NCBI GenBank assembly: GCA_949361645.1
Contig: OX442415.1
Coordinates: forward strand, 14,425,235 to 14,489,234
Direction of reading: 5' to 3'
Origin: Spongilla lacustris
Taxonomy: Eukaryota; Porifera; Demospongiae; Spongillida; Spongillidae
DNA: 64,000 nt
The position numbers and the translations under genes were made by a program. The notes below the pieces were generated by a model that was not told where the DNA came from, did no database searches, and worked only from the letters and a program-made list of their open reading frames with translations. Positions within the stretch are counted from its first letter, which is position 1. Each line of letters begins with the position of its first letter. Positions 44,285 to 58,500 of the stretch are shown in pieces.

Positions 44285-45075
44285 CATTGTATCCTGGGTA
44301 CATTATTTGCACTCTTCTAAGTCGATTGCTTGTAAATGTGCAGAGATCTTTGGGCTGGTGGATGTGGCCTGCAATTGATCTTCAGGTATCAGTTACCTTG
44401 TTGCGCATGTGTGGTAGCTTTAGCAGGATGGTACATATAGCAAGGGCCACCCCACACAGCTGCTCTAGCTGATTATGAGGAGGTGAAAAAGTGCTTTGCA
44501 TTCATCGCAGCTCACGGGGGCTGAAATATGGTGGTCTAAGATTTTGCTCTTGCTACTGCTGCTATCATTGCATCCCTCACCAGCTTTGGCAGTGCTGACA
44601 GGCGTAGTGGCATTAAACTGCCAAGTCAAACTTCCCTATATATGCCATAACAGTTAATTCTGCTCTTGCCTCTCCCAGCGCTAAGTTACCCAGAATTTTT
44701 TTATGATCGAGGACCAACGTTTTTCCACCTTATTCCTCTCACACCAACAGAGCTTCCTGTCAGTGGAATCCCCTCATATCCTCATGGCTATCGGTGGTAC
44801 CTTGAACTGGATTGGGCTTGCACATCGAGTTCAATGGAACAGGGACAAATTTATAGCTAGGCCCCTAAGATACACTCCAATGAATGCCATGCAGGAGTTC
44901 CTACCTTCCGTTGGCAGTGGTAACGAAATTGGAGTAAGGAACCATCTCCAGGCTGGAATATCTGACGCACCAGTCATGCAAGTCATCAGAGGTGGTATGG
45001 TCGATTGAATATATGTGGCCCTGATCCGGTCCATTGCCAGACCCATGCATCCTGGCTAGGAAGCTCCTATGCACC
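44285..45075 (+). mobile_element. Heavily decayed REL retroelement fragment
   Basis: The plus strand aligns by eye with the copy at 14.9-16.1 kb, from CACTCTTCTAAGTCGATTGC at the start to a GGTCGATTGAATATATGTGG tail. All frames are broken. It is 5'-truncated at about the same place as the 14.9-kb copy. Confidence 0.65.
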
Positions 45076-45289
45076 CCTGCTATAACTGCTTATATTTGCG
45101 TTTGGTGTAATGTTTAATAATTAATACATGTATGCCTGCAATTGTCCCCTCCCCACCCCCCTTAACACTTTTGTGCGTGACATACATGTACTTTAGTCAT
45201 TCGTACTCTTTAATTTGTACTAGTCATGCATGTACATGTGCCAATACAAGTTCCACACACAAAAACGAGCAAAGGCTGATGTAAATTTC

Positions 45290-46388
45290 AATATTAAAGA
45301 TCCCTTGGGCCCTCTACTTTTCTGTGAGTGTGCGTCTCTGCTGTTTTTCATAGGTGGTATAGATGATGCATGGTGTTTTGGCTGGTTCCATCTCTGCTCT
45401 TTATGTGTGCTTTCTTCTATCATAAAAGACTTGGGACTTTCTCTCAGTCTTCATATCAATTTGTCAGCATCCATGACCTAAGTTGGTTCCCAGATGAAAT
45501 TAAAAAATCCAATGTGTCTCATTTCGATATACTTGGAGATACTACCTTTATAACAACATTGTTGATCCTGCTGACTCACTTACTCTTGATTCTATTGACA
45601 ACAGCTGTTTCATACTCACTCAGAAGTTCCTGTCAAATAAAATTGAGGATTGTTAGTTCAAGAAACTATTTGATAACTCCACTTCAATTGACAGGGCTCG
45701 TCTATTATCCATTTCATCACTCCATGCCTCAGCTTGGCTATCAGTTACTCCATCCCCCTAACATAGGCTTTTACTTGGAGCCTTCTGAATTTCAGGTGAC
45801 GATAAAATGGTGGCTTGGTATCCCAGTTGCTCAAGGTCAAAGTTGTTCTCAATGTAATGCTGCCTTGGATGCTTATGGCCATCGTGCTCTGTGTTGCAAG
45901 ATGTGGGGTGATGTTGTCTCTCGTCACAACAGGTTCAGACTTCAGAGACATCTTCAATGATTTTTGTCACTCTGCGTGTCTTGCTCCACAACTAGAGATG
46001 GGTGGGTGGTCTAGGGATCGTACTCGTCCAGTTGATGTTCTTGTTCCAAACTGGGTCCTGGGTAAGCCAGCAGCGTTTGACCTGTCTGTCACATCAACGC
46101 TAAATGCGCAATTTTTTTAAGAAGCGTGTGTGACAGCAGGTTCAGCTGCCTTGGCTGCCCAGATCCGCAAGCATCGAGTAAATGACGAAAGGTGCAGGGA
46201 ACTAGGCTGGGCATGTATCCCTCTTGTGGTGGAGACGTACGGTACTGAGGCTATTCAAACACTGTCCAGACTTGCCACCCGTTTGTCCACTAGGCATGGA
46301 CGTCCCAAGTCACTCGTGTGCAATGATGTCTTTGAAAGACCCAGTTTGGCCCTTCCTATCCCGCTCTCTGTAAACTGTTCGTGTTAGT
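45290..46388 (+). mobile_element. Decayed REL retroelement fragment, RT to C-terminus
   Basis: It keeps DPLGPLLF (RT motif B), LSLHINLS, FYLEPSEFQVTIKWWLGI, CSQC...HRALCC (CCHC), RPVDVLVPNWVLGKPAAFDL and ERCRELGWACIPLVVETYGT. Multiple frameshifts occur, together with an internal deletion after motif B. It is inactive. Confidence 0.75.
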
Positions 46389-46471
46389 TAAAGTACTGTA
46401 GGTAGTAGCATATTAATAATAATTTCCATTAGTGTATTCTCTTGCAATGAAACATTATCATAAATAATTAC

Positions 46472-46749
46472 AAAAAAAAGTAAATAACCATTTTGTATGT
46501 GAAAGTCGGTGGTATATGGGATTTGAGGACAATAGTGGTGTAAAATGCAAGGAACCAAGGGTCTAATAATAAATAAGGGATAATAAAATAGTCCTATATA
46601 TAGCATATCATTCATCCTACAATGTGTGCTAAATATAGGACTATGATTTCGTTTTTCCTAATATATTATTAGACCCTAGTTTCCCTGTATTACCCTAAAA
46701 TCCTATATACCACCAACTTTCTCATAGAGAATGTTTTTAGTTACTTGTT
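46472..46749. mobile_element. Foldback MITE, copy 2
   Basis: Imperfect inverted repeat with ends AAGTAAATAACCATTTTGTA and, in reverse complement, AAGTAACTAAAAACATTCTC. It shares the GGTGGTATA, GGTGTAAAA and AATAGTCCTATAT blocks with copy 1. Confidence 0.75.
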
Positions 46750-47732
46750 AATTAGTGATCAACAGCTAGACAATACATATTCCCACTGTAGTACTGTTGT
46801 TTGTAGACTCTAGCATGTGCCAATTGTCGAGAGCTATATAGTTAGTTGCGAACACAACTATCGATGGCATGTAACGTATATGTTGTAGCCTCGAGACTAT
46901 TTGACCACAGAAGCAAGTAATCCGACCAATTCTGAAGTGAGTGGTGTGGTTTTTATTCCCTAGAAGTGTTCCTGTCCCGAGTGATGCGTGGGCAAAAACA
47001 AAGTGATCGGCCGACGACGATACGTGGGACTGGGTACGAATTTGTTTTGTTCTCTGCAAGCGGTTTTGTGACATCAAACAAACGCGCATGTTTTTACGTC
47101 TTGTTCGATGGTGACAAAAATCTAAGCGACCCGACCGTCAGGGATCGCGGGTCGCTTTTTAATGACAATCATAATCGGGGTGAAATCCTTACTCTCGATA
47201 TTGCCCAACGGACAACGCAAGATACACTGGCTATTATAAATTGCCCTGGAATTGGATGTTACAGAGGTCAGACGTACAATAACGAGTTGTAATTGATTCA
47301 ATCGCTATCCTATTTGTATAATTATACTAATTTAAACAGAGATAATATTTTATCTCTGATTTAAATACGTATACTATTACCCTCGCCACAGGTGCAAACA
47401 ATGCTTCTGCACCGTCATATAAACATCTTCAATCATGATACATGGATCCTGAGCAGCATTGCAACTGGGTCACTGGATTTTGATCGGACAGCACTCTGGC
47501 TGCGGGCCTAAAGTTAATTGTTCATTATTTAAAATCAGTAGTGTAGTACATTTGCATATTTTTTTGATGTGAACTCAAAATAGTTAGAGACATCGCAAAA
47601 CATAAAATGTCGGTTCCTATTTAATAATATGCATGCTGCTGTATGAATTAAATGCCAATAATTTGGAATGAATTATTATTTATCCCATAGTAAGTTCGTG
47701 GTCAGCGGGGTCATATAATAAAATGTAACACA
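46750..47732. other. Intergenic, 3' of the SAM-repeat gene
   Basis: A 108-codon open frame on the plus strand (46966-47292) lies in a locally GC-richer patch. It lacks an ATG at its start and I recognise nothing in it. Otherwise there is no evidence of a gene. Confidence 0.4.
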
Positions 47733-49305
47733 CTATTTTTGTTCAACACTTGTAGCATACATTTTTTTAATTTTGTTCCTGTTTCCAAGTGTAACTCCTA
47801 ATTCTTTCAAAATTGCATCACAATTCTCTAGCTGGACAATTCTTTGGAGCATGTCTCCATTGATATCTTCCTGAGCACACTTTGGCACCAGCTTTTCTAT
47901 TTCTGGGCTGATGGGGCTCTGACTTGCAGTGGAATTACCTTCAAGATGGCGTCTGAAGAGATACTTGATCTTAAAGCGATGCAGAGGACTCTTCACTTCC
48001 AGCACCTCCTCCAGTTCACCATCATCAGCTGCTAACAACATCTCTCCATCTAGGTTCAGCATCAGTACAGTGTCAATGTAGTCATCCATTTTTATGTCTT
48101 TTAAGAACTCAACTATGTCACTGACTGAGTAACTATTAGCTGCCTTTTCTAATGGGCTTAGTAATGCTGGCTCTACATATAGTTTGAATTTTGCCTTAAT
48201 TTGTAGCACATCCATAGCAGACTGCACTCCTAGTTCCTCCAAGATATGTTTGTTGCCCTGTTGTAAAATCTCTAGTAGCATATCTCCATCCATCCCTTGA
48301 GCAATAAAACCTTCTATGCAATGGTCCAGCTTGAATTCATGCATAAAATTTTGTACAACAGCTGTAGAGTATTTTGGAATTTGTTTCAGCAACGTACGTC
48401 TAAACAGAAACTTAATCAAAAAGCAATGCAGTGGACTCTCAACACCAATATCCGCAAGTTGCATCTCGGTAGCTGTAAAAAGCCCTTCACCATCAATTTT
48501 TTCGCTACTCAATTGTTCTACATATTGGCTCATTTTGATGTTGCACAGGAATTTGCACACTTGGTTCACAGAGTATTTTGAAGCTTCCTCATCTAATTTT
48601 GATTCATCTGCAGTAAAGAAATTTACTCAAAGCAGAGCTGTGGGTTATAAACGTTACTTTGCAATGATTTTGGCATTGTTATATATTACCCCAACACATC
48701 GTATAACAACGTGATTTAGTTTTAGAAAGAGGTTAAAATAATTAGAATATCGTACTAACTACTACGGTATGCTGTATATATATATATATATATATAAATA
48801 ATTATTATATATATATATACATATATTTGGATCATCACAATTGCATGTATGTCTTATCTAACAGTAAGTAGTAACTAACTGAATCCATTCGAGTAGAGGA
48901 TATATACTACTTTGTATAATCCATGCATGCAATAAGTGTATTTAGTTCATTATGGGTCTATTTGCACGTACCTCATCATGCATAATGCTTACGTTTCTCA
49001 AGTATGTTTTCTTCTGTGGCACTGATACTTGTAACTCCAGCTTCATCTGCATGATCAGTGCTTATTTTGTCCAAATCTTCAAGCAACACTTCATCACCAA
49101 CTTTACCCAATGTGTCTTCGAATCCATATTTTCCAGTCTTAGGAGTGTATGCTAGCATCGTTCCGTCTACAGTAGAGTCTCTGAGGTGTGGCAGCTTCTT
49201 GTCCCAAATATTGTCAACAAATTCTGTCCACTGGTTGATAGTATCATCAGCAGAGACATGAATCTGCACTACAGCTATGATACTGATAAACACACAAAAT
49301 GGCAT
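47733..49305 (-). CDS. SAM-domain repeat protein
   Basis: Two exons, 49305-48993 and 48607-47733, join in phase (GAAAC/GTAAGC, TTACTGCAG) to give 395 residues. Exon 2 holds three SAM-like domains. Each starts YS-x4-V/I-x-x-F-L/M and ends in a basic helix: YSVNQVCKFLCNIKMSQYVE, YSTAVVQNFMHEFKLDHCIE and YSVSDIVEFLKDIKMDDYID. A fourth domain has lost its first half (INGDMLQRI ... ELGVTLGNRNKIKKM). SAM domains usually self-associate or bind other SAMs, so a scaffold role is likely. Exon 1 begins MPFCVFISIIAVVQIHVSA, which looks like a signal or membrane anchor and is odd for SAM proteins. Its N-terminus may therefore be mis-set. It is adjacent to and co-oriented with the RNF213-like gene. Fusion to that gene was considered but the phase does not fit. 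Confidence 0.75.
48776..48826. repeat. (TA)n microsatellite in the SAM gene intron
   Basis: Two TA runs with a short AATAATTATT break, inside the 385-bp intron of the SAM-repeat gene. Confidence 0.8.
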
Positions 49306-49507
49306 ATATAGTAAAGTGGTTCTGGCAGCAATACATGCATACAGCTTACGTAAAATGAACAAGTATAAACTATTACTACAGTTACACAGGATAAATGAGG
49401 ATACACAACAGAAGATCATGAATGTAATCTGTTATTCACATGGGGACCATAACGACAAAGCTATAGAATTAGCTCTGTTGAAGCATCCATATAATGTATG
49501 TACAGCA

Positions 49508-52500
49508 TTAATATTGGATTTGGGACAGTTCAACCTGATTGTCGAAATGGCTTGCACCCATTCCCAGGTTGGAATACGAATGAAGTTTTCTGTTTAACCA
49601 AATGATGCTAATTTCCAATGTTGTATGCTAAGCCTTCTAGTGCATAATAACCACTTCCATTGAATGTCGAATGACCAAGAGCTGATCAGTTGCAACCTAT
49701 ATAAAAACTATTCCAATAACAACGTTTTGCATGTATTTAATCATGATATTACATTGTGATAATCTGCTAATTATCTGGTTCTACAAAATATACGTGAAAT
49801 CTTCATTAACATAAAAATTTAGTTCTTGCAATTGTTAATTTGTGAGCAAAAAAAAATTGATTGTGACACATTGAACACAACATACCCTCGTAACACCACC
49901 ATGAATGCCACATAGTGCTGTATTCTGATTGTTTGTGGAATAAAGGCAAGGATTGGTGCATCTTGAGACAGTGAATTTGAGTCCATCAGGAATTTCTGCA
50001 CCGGAATCTAAAGATGGGAGAGGTTCACAATGTTTAGTGTATGCATAAGGCTATTTTATGTACTTGTAAAATGTCGCTGGTAACTTTAGAAAATTTCACT
50101 TCAGAATGAGCAAGGATCTCTGTCAAACACTTAAGCTCAGATAGAAGTTGCTTCATGTCTGTAATTGATATATAGTAAATAGTATACACAAATGGACTGA
50201 TGCATTGATGAAAGTACAAAAGGTGCAATTTTAAGAATACAAATGTGCACATCAGTCATTTAATTCCACCAGATCTCTAAACCTTTTCAATTGTGTGACT
50301 ATATGATGTAATATCTTCTGCAAACTGAACTTAGTGTATTCAAATTCTCTTTGGCTATGGTTTGGAAGGTACTTAATCTTTCATCAGCTATTGTCACAGA
50401 TATTCCAAATTGATTTTATGACTGAAATTACATACACCTATTTTTACTTTTCAACATGCTATGTGCACATTTCCACGCCAGATTCATGCCAAATTGCATC
50501 CCACATAGGGTGGGAATCAAGCAGGAAAATTGTGTTCAGTGTACAATTGTGTCTCCACAATATGAAACTAAACAAAAAGAAATAAACCAGGGCTTCTCTG
50601 TGCTTGAATAGATATTGCAACAATTTCAATCCTTGTGCCAAACGTTATGGCTGTTTCGTTTTGGAGATATTTTAAGACCCCAAAATACCAGCCAGTGCAA
50701 GAGAAATGAGTGGTATTGAATTAGGAAGTGTTGGAAATAGAAAACCAATATCAATCCTAAAAGCATTTAATTTTGTTCTATTCCTTGAGACCATCTCAAT
50801 TTGTGGGTGTATTTTTTTTTTTTTTTCTTATGACACATGTACTTCACAATTCAGTACCTGCCTTCCACCGTGAGGGTATTTGATATAAAGCATCCAGATC
50901 TTCTTTAGCTATGTGAGTCCTTAGGGTAGTTGGTAGTGTGCAGAAGTCATACATACCATCCTTCAGCCACTGAATTAGTTGCTGGAGACAGGAGAATGCC
51001 ATTGATATATGGAGATTCTCCAGAAATGCCTGCTGTGGCAGTGACAGGGAGGCATGCATGTTGGCCTTGGAAAAAACTGGGACATCCAACTTTATCATAA
51101 ACTGCAACACAGTTTGTGATTGTACTGTAATTTTTTGGTTACCATCCTGGGAATGCCAAATATTTGGTATAGTCATTAACACCATGCACCATAACGTTTC
51201 TCTAACCTTGGTAAGGATGATGAGGTGACCCAGTACATTTTTAATGACTTCTATAGCCTCAAGCAGAGTTAGATAACCAGCTGAATGGAACTCAAATTCA
51301 AACTTCTTTAAAGTAGAATCATCACATTGGGCCTGATAATCCACATTACGAATTGATGAAACATTTAAAAACACAAAAGGTGTATACCTTAAGAAAATCA
51401 GGCAGTTCATCTCTAAGGGCATCAATATCACCAGCTGAGTTTACAACCCTGTTGAAAAAAAGAATCAAATAGGGTGATAATTATTGCCATATGTCGTACT
51501 CTGCTGGATGTGTTGAGGGCTTCTGCTGGTTTACGTTTTTGAACTTGAAAGGAATTCTAATTGAGGCAGCACTCTTCAATAGAGGTTTTCCAGCAAGGTA
51601 GGTGGTCACCATATCCTCCTGTAGCAAATGCAAGTCAAAATCACAGTCTAATTTGGCCACATTGCATAAAATTGATGATTTAGATGGATTTCTTTGTGCA
51701 ATAGGAGCAATGCCGTCTTGAAAAGGAGCTGTCATCTTACGGCAATACCTACTGTGCACCAGTTGTATGAAGTCATAGCTATAGTCAGGACTGTAGTTCA
51801 AATGATAGTATTACATAAACAATAGGATTATGCATCATTCAGGCGTATGAAAAAAAAAACTCACAAATTCATTTCCATTATGCAATGGTGTGGTGCAAAT
51901 TCTGTCAGAGGTATTGTAGGAGGTTCTGATGGCAGTAGGTGCTCTAAAGCGTGAAGTCCCTTCAATCTGGTAGTTGCGTACAGTCTTTCAATGAGGGAGT
52001 TATGGTTATTGACAATGTGAGCCATCACAATATAAAGCCAGTCATTGCCTTCCTCATTCTCTGCTGTGTCTGGTGATGAAACTACAAGCAAAACATGAAG
52101 AGAATTTATGTGACATGCGCACAGGTAGCTAACCTGAAATAAGGTGCATGAGAGCAGTGTCATCAGTAATTTCAGAAACTTTGTTTCCATTCCATATTTC
52201 AGCACATGTTCCTATGATATTCACATAGGCATTGTACCCAGCTGCAGTGAGGGATGGTATGGAGGGAGGGTTGGAGAGACAAAAAATGAATAAACCTTGT
52301 GTCCAAGAACATTAAATCTCTAACCCTTTATTCTCTCATACAAATCTTTCAAATGGTTCCCAAACTCCTTGGAGTACTTCGTAACAGCTTTCTCTATCAC
52401 CTGGCCTATCTTTAGCACACTAGCTCTGTCCTTGGACACAGCATAAGTTAGCTGATTGTGCAGCCAAAGATAGAACTCCACCAGATCTGGTAGGAGGTGC

Positions 52501-55500
52501 TCTCCAGCCTGGAGCTGATGTCGTTCCAAAACAAGATGTATCAGAATGTACAACTGTTCTGCTTGTTTCTGATCAGGTGATGTGTCTAGTGATCTCAGAA
52601 TGGCATGGGTGAATTCGTTTTCTGTGTAAAAAGTAGGGTACTGTTCTTCAAAGAACCTGAAGGATGATTAAAAATTCATGGCTCAGTTTGATATGTTAAT
52701 CTGTTATATGCTAGTACACCAAGTGCATAAACAGGTTGTTCATAACATGCGGCTTCCTGATTTCAAATTTCACATGCATTTTTAGCATGGGTATGGGCAG
52801 TCATGCATCTTATTAATTGGTGTTCCTGACAGAGTCAAAGAGTGCACAAAATGACATATGACAAGACAGGACCAAATACATTAATTCTTTAGTGTTGATG
52901 GTTGATTTACCGGATTACATTTTATAATGAAAGTGGAGTGAAGTATGTCCATGCATTAGAAGAATTTACTTGACCTGCACCAAAGTTCTAAATATTTCAC
53001 CACAAATGGCAGTGCATGTTTGATTTACATGTACCAAAAATGATCTTGTTACCTGATAGTTCGGAATACTGGATTTTGATGGCTTGAGTACTGTGAGAAC
53101 TACAGGTATTCAACCACCAAACAACACAACACACACATACAAAATGTCATAATATAAGAGTAGGAAAACTGTGTTATTACATATGGTGTTGAAACGACAT
53201 ATGGAAACTACACCTCCACACACACATGCACACACACGCACACACAATTGTGTTGAACATGATTTTTGTGCAAGCAACCTGCTATTAATTTTGCTCTGGT
53301 TTAGTATATATGGCTCTGGTATAATAATAATTTGCATTTATCAAGCACAACAGCCATTATCCATTATTTGTTTCAATGCAAGCGGCAACAATTTTCAGAC
53401 ATACGAAATGTTACAGGATATTTACTTCTTCTTTAAGCTGAAACCATGATGGCAGGTAGACCTGTGTGTGCCACATTTTCTCATAGCTGTCCAGTTGTTC
53501 CCTGGTGAGTAACCTGCCTTGCATGTATGCAGAACTTGCCGGATCAGTACATAACTAGATTCAGAAACACAAAAATTTGACAGATATTTTACATGCTATT
53601 GCTCAATCCATATGCCCCGACATACCTTGTAAAATCGTTCCATGCATCTTATGACCAGAAAAGACCTTTCCTCACCAGTGATACTAAGATTGTTCCTCAT
53701 GGACAACCAAAGTGCTCTCACTTGTGAGACACAATAGTGGCGGATTGGTAAGCTGTCAGAGATAATAGTACCACAGAGCTTCTTATCAGCATCAGGTTGG
53801 GTGAGGAGCGCTATGCAGAAGGCTCCAAAGTTAGCCCACAGCAGAAAGTAGAGGGAATGAAGAGTGTATATTCCCCTACAAGCGTGCTTCAGATAGTCAT
53901 GACGACCAAAGTAACCGTCTGGTGTCAGTTCCACTCCAAAGTTGTAGGGAGAACCATTGTGGTTAATTGTGGCATTATACTACAGGTGAAAACCAGGTAA
54001 ATAAGCAAGACCATATCAATTGTAACTTACCATGAAACCAGTCATGAAGCTATCCATGAGTTCATTGGGAGCAAACATGTGATACCAGAGGTGGTTACTG
54101 GCTGTAGGACAGCCAATGACAGTTGCAACCATATTGGCAAGTGCATGACGAAGGTCAATATCTGATTGGTCTGTGGTATGGCAAGGAATCAATTAGTTTA
54201 TATATTTATTATATATATATATAGGACTGATTGGCAAATAAGTAAAACATAAGATAAACAAAGGGGTACAGAAATTATGCAGTCATTAATTTATAAAGAT
54301 TGCAAACCTAAGGTTAGCAAGTTCAAGGTACCATATAGGTAATTTACTAACAGTAATCCTAATTTTTTAATTTTATTACCTCATATACTTTTATCCTGCT
54401 CTTTTTTTTTTAATGGCATAGTACAAGCAAAAATGAACAATAATAAATCTTTGTACACCTGAATAGAGTTTGGCCACATATCAGATACTTGTACAACTAC
54501 AACCAATACTTTCATTACATAGTATTTATCTTGCTACCGCATACTATAAGAAAGCTATAGGCCTGCTGCCAATCCAATCTGGAAGACAAGAATTATTGTT
54601 TAGGACTTTAGAAATGATTGTGCACTATCTTTGCATGTTGTCGGAGCTTTCTAAGCTGTTTCAATATATTGTAAGTATTCCGTAGCTCTTCCTCTGTTGC
54701 GATCTGACAAAAAGTTGGAAATTTCGGATACATGTGGACTCAGACACCACAGGAGATTTTATATTTGGGGCAATTCACGCAAAATTTTCCCCACTGTTAT
54801 AGATTTATAAAGTTATCAAAATGCCTTACGCCTATCTTGCGAATGATTATAGCTAACAACATCCTATTTTGAACACTTCATATTACACCATTTCTCTATG
54901 ATAATTGCAATAGGTCCGTGCCAACATTGCAGCGTCCAATACTCCACTGGGATCAAACCAATGGAATAGTTCACTGCGAAAATTTCACCTATGTTATAAT
55001 TTGTTATAAAAATGCATCACGCCTGACTTGCTATAACTTCAAACGGTTAACACTATCAACGTACTATTTTCTACAATATATAGAACACCATATCTCAATC
55101 ATAAAATACAATTTTTGAAGCTCCGTGTCATTATTGCAGCATCCGATTCCGCACTGGGTTCAAACCCGCCATAACTTTCGGCAGGAGTTTGCCCAATCAT
55201 TAGCGCGAATTGAGCAGGAAAATGTGCACGTAGTTTATGCAATTGTAATTTGTATCTCCGTCACGAATATTAACCAACAGAACAAACCAACAGCTAAGAA
55301 CCTCTCTACCTACAAACCAAATTTGAAGCAATTTGATTATTCCTGCAGAAAGTTATGGCAGGTTTGAACCCAGATCAGACTCTGCAATACTGACACGGAG
55401 CTTGCATGTGCCATTATGACGGTGGTACAATCCCAAGGCGTGGTTCAAAACCACTGAGCAAAAACTGAATATAACATGCTAAAACAGCTCAGTGTTAATC

Positions 55501-58500
55501 AACATCAGAGCAGCTATTAAATACAACCATGATTGATATAGAACAGCAATACTTGGAGACTTTACATACAATACGTGATCCCTTATAGACACAATTGAAC
55601 TCAAGCGATCAGGCGCTGGAATGTCATTTTGCTAATCGTATGCATGAATCTCAAAGCCTACATACTCTGGTAATTAAGGACCGGACCTACCTTCAGATTT
55701 GGACCTGGGAGGTTTGAACAAATCTAATAGAGGATCCCTTAGCTTGCGATTTCTATCCTGCACATCATTTTCACCAAGAGGGCTCAGCTCAGGATAGGCC
55801 ATCATCAGGTCTGGATTAAGGAAATGTTGAATGATGGCTACATGTCCTTCTTCAAAGTAGCAAGACAGATCTTCTCTTCTGATTGCATTGCATAATACCT
55901 GTGACTTTTTCTGAACACAAAAGTATAACATGTGATTACAACATGTGGGCGAAGAGCTTACATTGCAGTCATAGAAGTCATAGTAAACAGTTAGCCATAC
56001 TGCCATCCTAAATGCACCTCTTGTATCCATGTTGAAGTAGGATATGTTTTCTGATGTGAGACTCAATGCTATCTTTTGTAGATTAATACTGAAATGAAAC
56101 AGACATTTATTCTTAGACATGTAAAATAAAAGCAATACATATGTTTTATTATTTGTGGTGCTATGCTAGCATCGGTAAGCTTAAATTCATTCACTCTTAC
56201 ATCATTCTATTGTTACCATTTTTGATATAGAAAATATATCTACTGTGCATAAGCAGAACACATTCCTACATAAATCTCAGTCGTACCTTTCTTGGGCTAA
56301 ATCAACTAAATCTTCAACGTTTCTTGTGCCATCATGAATTTCAATCATGGATGTGCGCACATGATGATATAGTGCACCCAGTGCAGAATCAGGATCCTCC
56401 ATAAATTCAAACACGTAGGGCTTTGATTCCGGATGGTTCTACGGCATTGTTTGTACAATTAATCATTTTGGGCAAGATGATTAAACAATAGTGATTCTAT
56501 TTCAGTGTAGATTACACTATGAAGTATATGTATATAATTTAATTCCATCTGCCTGATTAGATTGTTTATGTTCTAAAGTCACTTATGTGCAGCCAATACC
56601 CTGATTATTTTTACCTTCAGGTCTGCCCCAATATGCTCCAGATTGGTTACACCCTTGCAAACAGTATCAAAGTCGGTAGTAAGTAATTCTTTAAATCTCT
56701 TGAAACTTTTTAGGTGCCTAAGCATGTGAAGAGCTAGAGCATAGCTGTGTCCTTTGGATGTTCCACCACCCATTTTAGGGTCATTCAGAACTGCATTGAC
56801 ATTGTCTATAGTATGACTGAGCTGATTAATTTTTCTGGAATCAGATGGGTCAAGAGCATTGGCTACTTCCCGTATTATGACTTGTGCAACAGCCTGCAGC
56901 TCTATGTACAATAGAACCTTCTCCTGATCACTTACAGTTGACATTCTGCACATCTGCATGGGTAAATGTGTGTCGGTGTAATATATAGCAACAGCATTCT
57001 TTCAATGTTACATATGCATATATAATGTGATCTTATGTACCTCTGTGATGTTTGAATAAATACGAATAAGAGCTGCCAGAGAGTACTTTAATCCAAGTAG
57101 ACGTTCCATTGCTGCCAGGAAGTAGAGGTGAGCAAGTGGCTGTTGCATGCGTTTAGCCTGTTGTATAAAATTGGAATGAAATAAATCTATACGTGTATTG
57201 TGTGTATTTGTTTGTATACATGTGTACGTGTGTGCATGCATCTGTGTGTGGAGAAAGAAAAATCAATGGGAGAGGGGATATTCTATGATAGGTGTACTGT
57301 CTTTGCGAATAGGCAAGTAAAATATCATGCAGAATAATTTTGTTTGTGGTAAAGGCCTACAGTAGGGGGGAGTGAAATTATATCACTGTGTAAATCAGGA
57401 CCCACGGTAGTGGGTCCTATGTTAGGATTGACTTCGTGGGCGTGGTTTTCGATCGAGTGTTTTAAAACGGTAACGAAGCGTTGCCTTTACTCGCCAGCTC
57501 GCATATCATCAATCACAAACATGCACATATAACGTGAGCTTCGCTAAACAGTGCGGTTTACGTGGAGTGACAAGTCGGTACCAAAATTCCGCCATTTAAT
57601 TGTTGTTCTCCTCCGTCTTCCGTTCATCAGATTCACGTATAACTCGCAACAGGAACGTTGCAAGAAGACGAGATTAGCTTCAAAAAGTAGCATTTTATTT
57701 CCAAACGGCCCTTTCATACAAATAAGATCTACTTGTACTGTTGTTAGCTGGTGATGAAATGCGGTGAAAATTGCCACGCACGTCTTAATGGACCTTTTGC
57801 CTTCTGACGTCACAAATTAATTGGTTGTGTTTGACATAACATAAGTCCTTATAGGAACTTCACGAAGAAACACAGCAAGTACGAAATTAATGGTAAATGA
57901 ATGCCTGACTATATTCCAAAATGAAGTACCTTCGCCAGTTACGGTGCAAATGTTATAGCGCTCACAAGTTACCGGAAGTTGCCCCCCCAAAAATCGAAAA
58001 GCGCGACTTCGCGTGTCTCATTAGCAACTTCCGCAATGTTTCGCTGCATACAAATCCCTTACAGAGCTTCATCGTGAAATACATCAAAAATGAAACGTGT
58101 GGTAATTTACTTCTCAATAATAATTTAAAAGGAAAAGCATGTAGGAGCTATGATGGTGAAGTTATGCCATTTTAAACGTTGCCCCCCCAAAGTGACGTCA
58201 AAGGCAAAAGGTCCATTTACTGTTACCAGGCTACACACAAACGTACGCAGCTGCAGACACGTTTACAACAGGCGCGGTTCTAATTCAGGAAAGGTGACCA
58301 AGCCAAATTAAACGACTCGTTAACAAGGAGAACTCTGAGTTCAAGATATCCGAAGAACAAAGGTAGGCCTATGAATAAAATTAAAAAGAGGCCTATATAC
58401 TCAGATTTAATACCCGATACTGATAAGAGGAATCTAAGCGTCCTATGCATTGCAACGAATACACTAAGCCATATACTAGTATTATATTGACTGAACATTC

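Noticed and set aside
46966..47292. 108-codon plus-strand frame
   Set aside because: No ATG at the start, no recognised motif and no clear splice partners.
47733..50007. Fusion of the RNF213-like gene with the SAM-repeat gene
   Set aside because: Exon 50007-49886 ends in phase 2, which does not fit the SAM gene's first exon. It does fit an exon at 49589 that reaches a stop at 49508.
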